From Flavobacteriaceae bacterium GSB9 (GTDB lineage: Bacteria > Bacteroidota > Bacteroidia > Flavobacteriales > Flavobacteriaceae): 64,000 bases of DNA. Positions 27,284 through 36,221 of the stretch are shown one piece after another. The first letter of the stretch is position 1. Each line of letters starts with the position of its first letter. The stretch covers positions 3,464,001 through 3,528,000 of the forward strand of contig CP062007.1 in assembly GCA_022749295.1 (NCBI GenBank). The letters run 5' to 3'. The position numbers and the translations under genes are program-made. The notes beneath the pieces were generated by a model. That model saw nothing but the letters and a program-made list of their open reading frames with translations, searched no databases and was not told the DNA's origin.

Positions 27284-28819
27284 ATGAGTAGTGACAATAT
27301 ATTTCATGGCATAAACGCTTTTACCAATGAAAAATTGGATGGCGATTTTGTTAATGCCACAGAAGAACAAATTAATGAAGCTGTACAAAAAGCTGTAAAA
27401 GCGTTTGATATCTATAGAAAGACAGATAAAGACAGTATAGCAAGCTTTTTGGACCAAATAGGAGAGGAAATACTGAATTTAGGAGACGCTTTATTAGAAA
27501 GGTGCCATTTAGAAACAGCCCTCCCTTTAGGTAGATTACAAGGGGAAAGAGGAAGAACAGTAAACCAACTTAAACTTTTTGCTAGTGTGGTTAGGGAGGG
27601 ATCTTGGGTTGATGCAAGAATTGATAAATCTAATCCTGATAGAACACCATTGCCTAAGGCAGATATTAGGCAAATGTTGCTGCCATTAGGTCCTGTGGCC
27701 GTTTTTGGTGCCAGTAATTTCCCGTTAGCATTTTCGGTTGCAGGCGGTGATACAGCATCTGCTTTAGCGGCTGGTTGCCCAGTTGTTTTCAAAGGCCACC
27801 CAGCGCATCCAGGAACTTCAGAAATGGTTTTCAATGCCATTCAAAAGGCTATAAAAAAATCGAATATGCCAGAGGGTGTTTTTTCTTTAATACACAGTAA
27901 TTCTAATAAGCAGGGTGAGTTGTTGGTAAAACATCCAGAAATAAAAGCAGTTGGTTTTACAGGGTCTTTCAACGGCGGAAAAGCCTTATTCGATTATGCT
28001 AATAGTAGGTCAGAACCTATACCAGTGTTTGCTGAAATGGGTAGTACAAACCCTGTGTTTATTTTGCCTCAAGCACTAAAGGAGAAAGGAGACGAAATCG
28101 CTTCAGGTTTAGCGGGTTCAATTACTTTGGGCGTTGGTCAATTTTGTACAAATCCAGGTTTGTCATTTATTGAGAAATCTGAAAAAGTCAATGCCTTTTA
28201 TGATAAATTAGGTGAAAGTATTAGTGAGATTTCAGCAGGGAATATGCTTACTTCGGGAATTTCAAAAGCCTATAACGAAGGTCTTAATCGAATTGCTTCG
28301 TTGAAAAATGTAATTGAAATAGCAAAGGGAAAGAGTGAAGAAAACATTAATGTAGGCATTCCAAAGGTTTTTAAAACAACAGTATCTGGATTAAAAGAGC
28401 ACGAATCGTTGGCCGAAGAAAACTTTGGTCCTTCAAGTATATTGGTTGAAGCATCGTCGAAAAATGAAGTCATTGAAGCCGCTAAAGAATTGGAAGGCCA
28501 TTTAACCGCTACTATTTTTGGAACCGATGAAGATTTAAAGAACTACAAAGAACTTTTTGATATTTTGGAGAAAAAAGTTGGCCGTGTAATAATTAATGGG
28601 TATCCAACAGGAGTAGAAGTGTGTCATTCAATGGTGCATGGAGGTCCATATCCTGCTACAACCGCACCGCAATCCACTTCAGTAGGTACAAACGCCATCA
28701 AACGTTTTGTAAGGCCTGTATGTTTTCAGGATTACCCAGACGAGTTTTTGCCGGATGCCCTTAAAGCGGAAAATAAGCTCAATATATGGCGTCTTGTAGA
28801 TGGAAACTTGGAAAAATAG
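27284..28819 (+). CDS. 2-oxoglutarate semialdehyde dehydrogenase
   Basis: NAD(P)-dependent aldehyde dehydrogenase of 511 residues oxidising 2,5-dioxovalerate to 2-oxoglutarate, which enters the TCA cycle. Seen: LGPVAVFGASNFPLAFSVAG, CPVVFKGHPAHPGTSE, GFTGSFNGGKALF, catalytic Glu251 in FAEMGSTNPVF and catalytic Cys288 in GVGQFCTNPG. The GASNFPLAFSVAGGDTASA and KGHPAHPGTS blocks mark the ketoglutarate-semialdehyde subgroup. It is the third step of the galactarate route with the two preceding genes. Confidence 0.92.
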   Translation: MSSDNIFHGINAFTNEKLDGDFVNATEEQINEAVQKAVKAFDIYRKTDKDSIASFLDQIGEEILNLGDALLERCHLETALPLGRLQGERGRTVNQLKLFASVVREGSWVDARIDKSNPDRTPLPKADIRQMLLPLGPVAVFGASNFPLAFSVAGGDTASALAAGCPVVFKGHPAHPGTSEMVFNAIQKAIKKSNMPEGVFSLIHSNSNKQGELLVKHPEIKAVGFTGSFNGGKALFDYANSRSEPIPVFAEMGSTNPVFILPQALKEKGDEIASGLAGSITLGVGQFCTNPGLSFIEKSEKVNAFYDKLGESISEISAGNMLTSGISKAYNEGLNRIASLKNVIEIAKGKSEENINVGIPKVFKTTVSGLKEHESLAEENFGPSSILVEASSKNEVIEAAKELEGHLTATIFGTDEDLKNYKELFDILEKKVGRVIINGYPTGVEVCHSMVHGGPYPATTAPQSTSVGTNAIKRFVRPVCFQDYPDEFLPDALKAENKLNIWRLVDGNLEK

Positions 28820-28842
28820 AAGCACAAAATAGAAAAAAGAAA

Positions 28843-30201
28843 ATGGTTAAAAAACAATTTTTTGCTCTAGTTTTAATTTTGGGAGCACAATTTATTTTTG
28901 CCCAAAGGCAGTTTGATAAGGATTCAATGATTAGTAGCATTGAAGCACGTGTTAAATTACCTGTTATTCCCGATTACAAAGTTTCAATAACAAAATTTGG
29001 AGTAAAGGGAAACGGCACAAAGAATTGTAAACCTGCTTTCGATAAGGCAATGAAGCGTTGCGAAAAGCGAAATGGAGGTGTTATTGTTGTCCCACCAGGC
29101 GAATACTTAATAAACGGACCGATTCATTTTGTTAGTAATACAAGGTTGCACTTAGAAAAAGGAGCAAAACTTATTTTTGGCTCTAGCCCAAAAGATTACC
29201 CATTGGTTTTAACAAGTTGGGAAGGTACCAGTCTTTATAATTACAGCCCCATGATATATGGTGTTAATGTTACTAATGTGGCCATTACAGGTGAAGGAAC
29301 AATAGACGGAGAGGGACACGGTTTGTGGGCTACTTGGAAACCTATCCAAGATAAGGGGCAGCAATTAAGCAGGAAAATGAATCACAACCAAACTCCTGTT
29401 GAAGACCGTGTTTTAGGAGAAGGTTATTATTTAAGGCCGCAACTTGTACAGTTCGTGAACTCTAAAAATATTCTTATTGAAGACGTAAAAATAGAAGATG
29501 CTCCATTTTGGTGTGTTCATATTTTAAAAAGTAAGAGTATAACGCTAAGAGGTTTAAAATATGATGCCCACAACAAAAATAATGACGGGATCGATATTGA
29601 AAATTCTAGTGATGTAATTATTGAAGATATCGATTTTAACAATGGAGACGATAATGTTGCCATAAAGGCAGGAAGAGACCATGATGGGAGAGCAAATTCT
29701 AAGCAGCCTTCAGAAAATATTATCGTAAGAAATTGTCGGTTTAAAGGGTTGCACGCTTTAGTGATAGGTAGTGAAATGTCTGCAGGTGTGCGTAATGTAT
29801 TAGCCTACAATTGTAAGGCTAGCGGATATTTAAAACGAGGCGTTTATCTAAAGACAAATTCTGATAGAGGCGGTTACATAAAAGATGTTTATGTTCAAAA
29901 TATTGCATTCTCAAATGTTGAAGATGCTATTTATATGACCGCTAATTATCACGGGGAAGGTGGGGGGCTGTTTCCTTCAAAAATATCAAATATTACATTA
30001 TCAAATTTAAGTTTTACCGATGTTTCTAATGCTGCTATTGTTATTGAGGGATATCCAGAATATAAGGTGGAAAATGTTCTACTCGATAATATAATTATAG
30101 ATTCAGCCAAGAACGGAATGACCTTGTCTAATACAAAAAATGTCATTTTTAATGAGGTAGTCATTGGTGAGAAACAAGGTGTGCCAAGTTCAGTTAAATA
30201 A
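28843..30201 (+). CDS. GH28 polygalacturonase (exo-type)
   Basis: Hydrolyses alpha-1,4-galacturonosyl bonds. From the ATG at 28843 the protein has 452 residues with signal peptide MVKKQFFALVLILGAQ ending IFAQ; an upstream in-frame ATG at 28786 would overlap the dehydrogenase gene and hide the signal peptide. The right-handed beta-helix has the GH28 set: NNDGIDIENSSD (Asp248), GDDNVAIKAG (Asp269/Asp270), LVIGSEMSAGV (GSE in place of the endo-type GHG) and RGVYLKTNSDRGGY (Arg-x-Lys type site). The GSE motif and the YNYSPMIYG segment near the N-terminus are typical of exo-acting periplasmic members. No T9SS tail or lipobox, so probably periplasmic. Confidence 0.93.
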   Translation: MVKKQFFALVLILGAQFIFAQRQFDKDSMISSIEARVKLPVIPDYKVSITKFGVKGNGTKNCKPAFDKAMKRCEKRNGGVIVVPPGEYLINGPIHFVSNTRLHLEKGAKLIFGSSPKDYPLVLTSWEGTSLYNYSPMIYGVNVTNVAITGEGTIDGEGHGLWATWKPIQDKGQQLSRKMNHNQTPVEDRVLGEGYYLRPQLVQFVNSKNILIEDVKIEDAPFWCVHILKSKSITLRGLKYDAHNKNNDGIDIENSSDVIIEDIDFNNGDDNVAIKAGRDHDGRANSKQPSENIIVRNCRFKGLHALVIGSEMSAGVRNVLAYNCKASGYLKRGVYLKTNSDRGGYIKDVYVQNIAFSNVEDAIYMTANYHGEGGGLFPSKISNITLSNLSFTDVSNAAIVIEGYPEYKVENVLLDNIIIDSAKNGMTLSNTKNVIFNEVVIGEKQGVPSSVK

Positions 30202-30265
30202 ATAATCATATATGTCGGATTGATTTTGATTTTCTAATATATTGATTATTAAAAATTCAGGTGTC

Positions 30266-32128
30266 ATGAGTAGTGTTTTTATTAAAACAGGTTTTTTAGT
30301 AATGCTTGTGGTTTTTCCAATGTTTACTTATGCGCAAAATGGAAAAGCGTTTTCAGCTGAAAAAAAAATATTAGTCGGTACACCCATGAGTCCCCCAACA
30401 TGGGCTTTACTGGAACGTGAATTGTTGGACACTAATGTTGAAGCATGCCGTAAATTCTTTGATAAATATTTTGATGATCGAGGCTATTTGTTAGCGGTTG
30501 AACGGTGGGGGGCAAATGACGGGCCAGATGATGCTATTGAAAACGTTGCTGATTGGCCTATTCTTCATGCCATAGGGGCTTCAAACGACATTTTGCATCT
30601 TTATAAAAAAGCTTGGGAAGGCCATCTAAAACAATATACCTCGGCTAAAACTGTGGAAGTTCCGTTTGCAAGAGATGGTATGTATTATAAAGAGTTTCCG
30701 GTTATGATGGATTGGATGCATAACGGCGAAGGGTTGCGCGTGTTTAATTTACAAGGACTGTCCGACCCTTATGATTTAGATTTTGAAAAGCGCGTGAGAC
30801 GATTTGCTGGTTTTTACATGAACGAAGACCCCGGAGCACAAAATTACGATTCGAAACATATAATTATCAAAAGCATGTTTAATGGTAGCCGGGGCCCACT
30901 AATGAGAAAGGCTACGAGTTTGGATTGGGCAGGAGACCGAATTCAAATTAAAAACCGTTTTAAAGCAGGGCATGGAGAGCGCAATTATGAGGAAATGTTG
31001 TCGCATTTCAAGGATTACACAGATGTGGTGGGAGATCATCCTCAAAATTTGAGTGCTACTAGTTTGGCAGCGAACGCCTTTATGCTAACCGGTGAACAGA
31101 AATATAAAGATTGGTTAGTTGAGTACGCTGATGCATGGTTGGAACGCATGGATAAAAATGGAGGTATTATTCCTAGTAATGTTGGGTTAGATGGAAAAAT
31201 AGGAGGCGCTACTGATGGTAAATGGTACGGGGGTACGTATGGTTGGGCTTTCTCTCCGATAGTTCCGCAGACAGGGGAGATAGTACATCGAACTCGTGTA
31301 TACAGAGGGTTTGTGGGGTTTAGTAATGCGCTGCTGTTAACAGGAGATTTTAAATATATTAATGCTTGGGGAGATATGTTGGATAAAATAAATTCCAATA
31401 AAAAAACTATAAATGGTAAAGTTCAATATCCACATATGTTTGGAGATGATGGATGGTATGCCTACAGAACAAGACCAGTCCAGTGGAGCGCTTTGGAATG
31501 TTATTTTTTTACATTTTCTCCCAGTGCACGAGCACGGTTTAATAATAATGATTGGATTGATTTTCTGGAAGGTAATAATCCCGATTATCCAGAACTTGCT
31601 TTGCGTTCTGATTTGGAAAGAATAAAGAGAAAACACTCTGCTATGTTGAATGATATGACTACTCCAGACACACGGTTAGCAGATGACCCCATGAAATACA
31701 ACCCAGTTTCAATTGAGGCACTACGTCAACTTATGATGGCTGGATTGGACCCAGGTAGAGGCGGTGGTCCATTACATGCGCGTTTACGATATTTTGATCC
31801 AGAAAGGAAACGGGCTGGTGTCCCGGATGATGTAGCAGCTTTGATTGATGAAATTTCGGCCGGTCATGTTGCTGTTAATTTGGTTAATATTAATCAGCTA
31901 GAATCGCGAGAGGTTGTTCTTCAAGTGGGAAGTTATGCCGAGCATCAATGTAGCCATATTGAAATAGGAAGACGTAAAGTTCAAATTAATAATTCTAGTT
32001 TTTGGGTTAAATTGTTACCGGGAGCTGGTACAAGAATAACTATTTTTACAAAGCGTTATGCTAACCGCCCAACTCTAAGTTTTCCTTGGGATAGAACTCC
32101 CTATATCGAAACAGGTAATGTTGAGTAA
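30266..32128 (+). CDS. Exported 620-residue protein of unknown family, probable helical-toroid enzyme
   Basis: I do not recognise a named family. The chosen ATG (30266) gives a signal peptide (MSSVFIKTGFLVMLVVFPMF, ending TYAQ); a TTG at 30242 would lengthen it. The body is alpha-helical with evenly spaced aromatic-rich segments (VADWPILHAIGASNDILHLY, MMDWMHNGEGLRVFN, LAANAFMLTGEQKYKDWL, TYGWAFSPIVP, GFSNALLLTGDFKYINAW, GDDGWYAYR), the pattern of (alpha/alpha)6-toroid glycosidases and lyases. The C-terminal 100 residues look like a beta domain. Conserved-looking Asp, Glu, His and Trp residues would suit a catalytic cleft. It is the last gene of the pectin operon, after GH28, and meets araR tail to tail with a 6-bp gap. 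A role on unsaturated or branched pectic oligosaccharides is inference. Confidence 0.8.
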   Translation: MSSVFIKTGFLVMLVVFPMFTYAQNGKAFSAEKKILVGTPMSPPTWALLERELLDTNVEACRKFFDKYFDDRGYLLAVERWGANDGPDDAIENVADWPILHAIGASNDILHLYKKAWEGHLKQYTSAKTVEVPFARDGMYYKEFPVMMDWMHNGEGLRVFNLQGLSDPYDLDFEKRVRRFAGFYMNEDPGAQNYDSKHIIIKSMFNGSRGPLMRKATSLDWAGDRIQIKNRFKAGHGERNYEEMLSHFKDYTDVVGDHPQNLSATSLAANAFMLTGEQKYKDWLVEYADAWLERMDKNGGIIPSNVGLDGKIGGATDGKWYGGTYGWAFSPIVPQTGEIVHRTRVYRGFVGFSNALLLTGDFKYINAWGDMLDKINSNKKTINGKVQYPHMFGDDGWYAYRTRPVQWSALECYFFTFSPSARARFNNNDWIDFLEGNNPDYPELALRSDLERIKRKHSAMLNDMTTPDTRLADDPMKYNPVSIEALRQLMMAGLDPGRGGGPLHARLRYFDPERKRAGVPDDVAALIDEISAGHVAVNLVNINQLESREVVLQVGSYAEHQCSHIEIGRRKVQINNSSFWVKLLPGAGTRITIFTKRYANRPTLSFPWDRTPYIETGNVE

Positions 32129-32134
32129 GAGTGC

Positions 32135-32824
32135 CTACAACTTTAAATAGAAATTATTATCGTGTTTTTCATTGTATTTTTTTTGGTCAAACATATAGAG
32201 GAATGAACCTTTTGTAGATGAGGTCATGTCTTTTTCGTTTAGCTTAATCAAAATGTCCATTGAGCGTATTTTGTTAATAAAGTTTCTTTTGTCGAGTTCT
32301 TTATCCAAAATAGCTTCATAAAGTTTTTGCAATTGGCGCATAGTAAACTTTTCGGGGAGCAGTTCAAAACCTATAGGGTTAATTGAAGTTCTTCTTCGTA
32401 ATCGTTTTATGGCCTTGTCCAACATAGCACCATGGTCAAATATCAATTCAGGAACTTTTGATAGGCTAAACCATTTGGCATTAAAATTTTCAATGAGTTC
32501 CTCGTTGTGTTTCTCTACGTTGATGATAGCGTAATACGAAGTGGAAATGGTTCTGGCAACAGGATCTCTGTCAACTTCACTAAAAGCATAAAGCTGTTCC
32601 ATGTAAATGTCGTGCATACCTGTTAGTCTGTAAAGAATCCTTTCGGCTCCATCATCAAGTGTTTCATTCTGCTTTAAGAACCCGCCCATTAAAGACCACT
32701 TGCCCTTTTCTGGTTCAAAATCTCTTTGTATTAACAGTACTTTTAGGTCTTCATCATCAAAACCAAAAATAATACAATCAATAGCGAGAAAAACTTTATC
32801 TTCGGGAATATATCCTTTATACAT
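32135..32824 (-). CDS. araR: Nudix-fold arabinose regulator (NrtR/AraR family)
   Basis: Transcription factor with an N-terminal Nudix-like sensor (about 1-135) and a C-terminal winged helix (about 145-229; LLPEKFTMRQLQKLYEAIL, LDKRNFINKIRSMDIL). The Nudix box keeps the GGFLKQNE start, but the REUxEE part reads RILYRL, so all three catalytic glutamates are gone. That fits a ligand sensor, not a hydrolase. Bacteroides AraR, an arabinose-responsive member of this family, is the known parallel. The ATG at 32824 is chosen; a TTG at 32842 in frame is possible. It is divergent from an arabinan SusC, and four copies of a shared palindrome before arabinose genes support the assignment. Autoregulation is likely. 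Confidence 0.88.
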   Translation of the reverse strand: MYKGYIPEDKVFLAIDCIIFGFDDEDLKVLLIQRDFEPEKGKWSLMGGFLKQNETLDDGAERILYRLTGMHDIYMEQLYAFSEVDRDPVARTISTSYYAIINVEKHNEELIENFNAKWFSLSKVPELIFDHGAMLDKAIKRLRRRTSINPIGFELLPEKFTMRQLQKLYEAILDKELDKRNFINKIRSMDILIKLNEKDMTSSTKGSFLYMFDQKKYNEKHDNNFYLKL

Positions 32825-32883
32825 ACTTATTTTTTTGATCAAAAATAATATTTACCTGAAATATGTCGAATTTTTATTTGCTT

Positions 32884-32917
32884 CGAATATACGGAATAAG
32901 TGTTAAATATACATTTA
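32884..32917 (-). promoter_or_regulatory. AraR-type operator O1 with candidate araR promoter
   Basis: TAAGTGT-N7-ACATTTA (32897-32917), a 21-bp palindrome with one mismatch between arms. On the minus strand a -7-like TATATTCG (32891-32884) lies 5 bp further on, giving a leader of about 50 nt to the araR ATG. Another -7 match, TATTTTTG at 32847-32840, would make a nearly leaderless message. O1 close to the araR promoter suggests autoregulation. Confidence 0.65.
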
Positions 32918-32961
32918 CTTTAAAAAAAATTTGTAAATGTTAAATTTTTGTTATTTATTTA

Positions 32962-33003
32962 CAAATGTGAGATTTACACTTGTGGGAAATTTATAATATT
33001 TTG
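32962..33003 (+). promoter_or_regulatory. AraR-type operator O2 and susC promoter
   Basis: CAAATGT-N7-ACACTTG (32962-32982), same 21-bp spacing as the other three sites with one arm mismatch. A -7-like ATATTTTG (32996-33003) starts 13 bp after it, and TTTA at 32973-32976 would be the -33 box at 19-bp spacing, inside the operator. The operator-to-box distance is exactly the same as before araB. Leader to the ATG at 33087 is about 75 nt. O1 and O2 centres are 65 bp apart. Confidence 0.7.
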
Positions 33004-33086
33004 TGTACCGACTAACCAACGGTAATAAGGTTTCTCATTATTTCAGTGCTAAATTAATTCTAATTACTAACTAAAAACAAACTAGT

Positions 33087-36000
33087 ATGATTACAACTAA
33101 ACTACTATTATTTAGTCGTCAATGTAATTGGCCATTCAAGAAATGGTTAATGGCATTGGTGATTATGATGGCTTGTGCAAATTTTAGTTTTGCACAGCAA
33201 ACAATTTCAGGAACGGTTACTTCTGAGAGTGAAGGGATTCCTTTGCCTGGGGTAAATGTTTTGCTTCTTGGTAGTACTCAAGGAGCCGTGACAGATTTTA
33301 ACGGTAATTATTCTATCAAGGCGTCGGCAGGCGATGTGTTGGAGTTTAGATATTTGGGTTATTTAACCCAAGATATAACCGTAGGGAGTTCTACCACTAT
33401 CAATGTAGTATTAAAAGAAGATTTAACCTCTTTGGACGAGGTGGTGGTTGTTGGGTATGGTACCCAGAAAAAATCTGATTTGACAGGAGCTGTAAGTCTT
33501 GTAGATACGCAAGAAATGACAAAACAAGCTACTAATGATGTTACACAAATGATGCAAGGTCGAGTAGCTGGTGTTTCAATTACCACAGATGGTCAACCTG
33601 GTGCCGCACCTAGTGTGCGAATACGAGGTGTAGCTACTTTTGGTATAGGAGCAAGTGCAGAGCCGTTGTATGTTGTTGATGGTGTTCCTGTTGATGGCAT
33701 TAGGGATATTAACCCTAATGATATCGAATCCGTTCAAGTACTGAAAGATGCGTCTGCAGGTGCTATTTATGGTAATAGAGCAGGTAATGGAGTTGTCATA
33801 ATGACAACTAAATCAGGAAAAAAAGGACAAAAAACTACTTTTAGTCTTTCATCATATTATGGTATACAAAACATAACACAAAGTCTTCCGGTACTGGATA
33901 GAGTGGGTTATCAAACCATAAATAGGGAGTTGATAAATAATTTTAATGCCGTTCAACCTCCTAATGGTCAAATACCAATACCACTAGGGAATGACCCTAG
34001 CTCTCCTCAATTTATTGACGATATAGATACAGATTGGCAAGAGGAGGGGTATAAAAATGGTTTCATCCAAAACCATAACTTTAATGTTGCTGGTGGTACA
34101 GACTATACCAATTATTTTTTGTCCTTAGATTATTTAGACAACGAAGGTACTTTAGTAGGGCAAGGCCCAAATTACAAGCGTTATTCTTTTAGAGTAAATT
34201 CAGAAGCAAAATTCGGCAAATTTACAGTAGGTGAAAACCTCTTTTTTGTGCATTCAGATGAAAACCCTTTATTTGATACAGCTACCATCAATTTACCTGG
34301 AGGAAGGCCAACATTGGTTAATGACTTGCTTCAGGCCGCACCCACAATTCCAGTTTATGATTCAAATCGACTTGGCGGTTATGGAGGAGCCAATGCTACC
34401 ATTCATCAATCCATTACGCTTAATGTCCCGGGAATAAATACATTGATTGATAATGAGTCTAAGGTAAATAGATTAAATGCTAATTTGTACTTGAGTTTTG
34501 AACCAATTGATGGACTTGTTTTAAAATCGAGTGCGTCTTATAATAGTACTAATATTGAGAGTCAGCTCTTTGTACCTAAATACGATTTAGGTTACTTTTT
34601 TCCTAATCCACTAGCTCAGTTGCGTGTTGTTAATACCAACATAAGTCGATTTTTGGTTGAGAATACAGCAAACTACACCAAAGAGTTTGGTAAGCATAAT
34701 ATATCTGTTTTAGCTGGTCAAACCTATCAAAAGGACGAGTTTAGAGCAGTTACAGCAGTTGGTGGAGGTCTTACCGAACCTTACGTTTTAAGTCTAGGTA
34801 ATGCCACTGATTTTAGTGTTTTTGATAATATTCAAGAAGCTGCATTGTTCTCTTTGCTGGGACGTATAAATTATTCTTTTGATGATAAATATTTCATCAC
34901 GGGAAATATTAGATATGATGGGTCATCAAGATTTAATCCTGATGTGCGATATGAAGTATTTCCTTCAGTTTCTGCAGCTTGGAAAATACATAACGAATTT
35001 GAATTACCGGATTTTATCAACACCCTTAAGTTGAGAGGTGGTTGGGGTGAAGTTGGTAATCAGGAAGTTGGAAACTACCTGTATCAAAGAACCATAAATA
35101 GAGGTATTCCTTATCAATTCTCAGGAGGCTCAACGGTTGTTGGGGCAGCTGTAACACAGCTTATTGATGAAGATATCCAATGGGAAACCAGAAGAACCAG
35201 TAGTATTGGTCTTGATGCTACCCTTTTAAATGGTGCAATAGATTTTACTGCTGAGTATTATAGAAATACATCTGAGGACGTTTTAGTTGATATCCCTGTG
35301 CCATTGTCAAACACAGTTGGTGCGTTTAATTCTACAATCTTGTCCAATGCTGGATCGATAAGAAATTCGGGTATTGAATTATCTGCTGTTTATAGACAAC
35401 CCATTGGTGATAATTTTTCTTTTGAAATTGCTCCTAACTTTTACACAGTAAAGAATGAGATACTTGAAATTGGTGGTCAAGAATTTCTTACTGGTACTGG
35501 AACTAGAAATATTGTAGGTCGTTCCTTAGGTGAACATTATGGATGGGTTTATGATGGTATTTTCCAATCGGCCCAAGAAGTGGCTGATGCGCCTTTTCAA
35601 AACCCTGGAACAGCACCAGGAGACATCAAGTTTAAGGATATCAGTGGACCAGATGGAACGCCTGATGGTGCTATAACAGATGAAGATCGTACATTCTTGG
35701 GTCAAGGATTGCCAACCTATTACTATGGTCTTAACATTACAGCAAACTATAAAAATTTCGATTTTACCATATTTGGTCAAGGTAGTGGTGGGAATTTAAT
35801 TAATAGTAACCTATACCGTGGTTTAATGCCAACTTCTGGATATACCAACTGGCACGAGGATATTTTAAACCGTTGGACACCAACAAATACGAACACCACT
35901 GTGCCACGTGTTATTTTAGACGATCCTAACAACAATGGTAGGGATTCAAACAGGCCTGGTTGGTTACAAGATGGAGACTATTTTAGGATAAATACAATAT

Positions 36001-36209
36001 CGTTGGGGTACACTTTACCTGAAAATATTGCCAGTAAAATGTATATGTCTAATGCTCGATTTTTTATTACCTTACAAAATGTAGCTGTTTTGTCAAAATA
36101 TAAGGGTTATAATCCAGATTTTCAAGCTGGTGTATTAAATCCAGGCTTTGATTTTGGAACATATCCAAGACCAATGACTTCCATGGTAGGATTGCAATTA
36201 AAATTTTAA
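33087..36209 (+). CDS. susC: SusC-like TonB-dependent transporter (arabinan)
   Basis: Outer-membrane importer of 1040 residues. The signal segment (WLMALVIMMACANFSFAQ) follows a 20-residue basic N-terminus. A carboxypeptidase-regulatory-like domain (ISGTVTSESEGIPLPGVNV, VTDFNGNYSI) leads to the plug (VVVGYGTQKKSDLTGAVSL, MMQGRVAGVSITTDGQPGA, IESVQVLKDASAGAIYGNRA) and the barrel, ending PMTSMVGLQLKF. It diverges from araR and carries an AraR-type site at its promoter, so its substrate is most likely arabino-oligosaccharide. It differs in its loops from the two pectin SusC proteins and lacks their LKDLNxDGVIN insert; a shorter acidic stretch (DGAITDEDRTFLG) stands there. Confidence 0.95.
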   Translation: MITTKLLLFSRQCNWPFKKWLMALVIMMACANFSFAQQTISGTVTSESEGIPLPGVNVLLLGSTQGAVTDFNGNYSIKASAGDVLEFRYLGYLTQDITVGSSTTINVVLKEDLTSLDEVVVVGYGTQKKSDLTGAVSLVDTQEMTKQATNDVTQMMQGRVAGVSITTDGQPGAAPSVRIRGVATFGIGASAEPLYVVDGVPVDGIRDINPNDIESVQVLKDASAGAIYGNRAGNGVVIMTTKSGKKGQKTTFSLSSYYGIQNITQSLPVLDRVGYQTINRELINNFNAVQPPNGQIPIPLGNDPSSPQFIDDIDTDWQEEGYKNGFIQNHNFNVAGGTDYTNYFLSLDYLDNEGTLVGQGPNYKRYSFRVNSEAKFGKFTVGENLFFVHSDENPLFDTATINLPGGRPTLVNDLLQAAPTIPVYDSNRLGGYGGANATIHQSITLNVPGINTLIDNESKVNRLNANLYLSFEPIDGLVLKSSASYNSTNIESQLFVPKYDLGYFFPNPLAQLRVVNTNISRFLVENTANYTKEFGKHNISVLAGQTYQKDEFRAVTAVGGGLTEPYVLSLGNATDFSVFDNIQEAALFSLLGRINYSFDDKYFITGNIRYDGSSRFNPDVRYEVFPSVSAAWKIHNEFELPDFINTLKLRGGWGEVGNQEVGNYLYQRTINRGIPYQFSGGSTVVGAAVTQLIDEDIQWETRRTSSIGLDATLLNGAIDFTAEYYRNTSEDVLVDIPVPLSNTVGAFNSTILSNAGSIRNSGIELSAVYRQPIGDNFSFEIAPNFYTVKNEILEIGGQEFLTGTGTRNIVGRSLGEHYGWVYDGIFQSAQEVADAPFQNPGTAPGDIKFKDISGPDGTPDGAITDEDRTFLGQGLPTYYYGLNITANYKNFDFTIFGQGSGGNLINSNLYRGLMPTSGYTNWHEDILNRWTPTNTNTTVPRVILDDPNNNGRDSNRPGWLQDGDYFRINTISLGYTLPENIASKMYMSNARFFITLQNVAVLSKYKGYNPDFQAGVLNPGFDFGTYPRPMTSMVGLQLKF

Positions 36210-36221
36210 AAGCTAAGAAAA

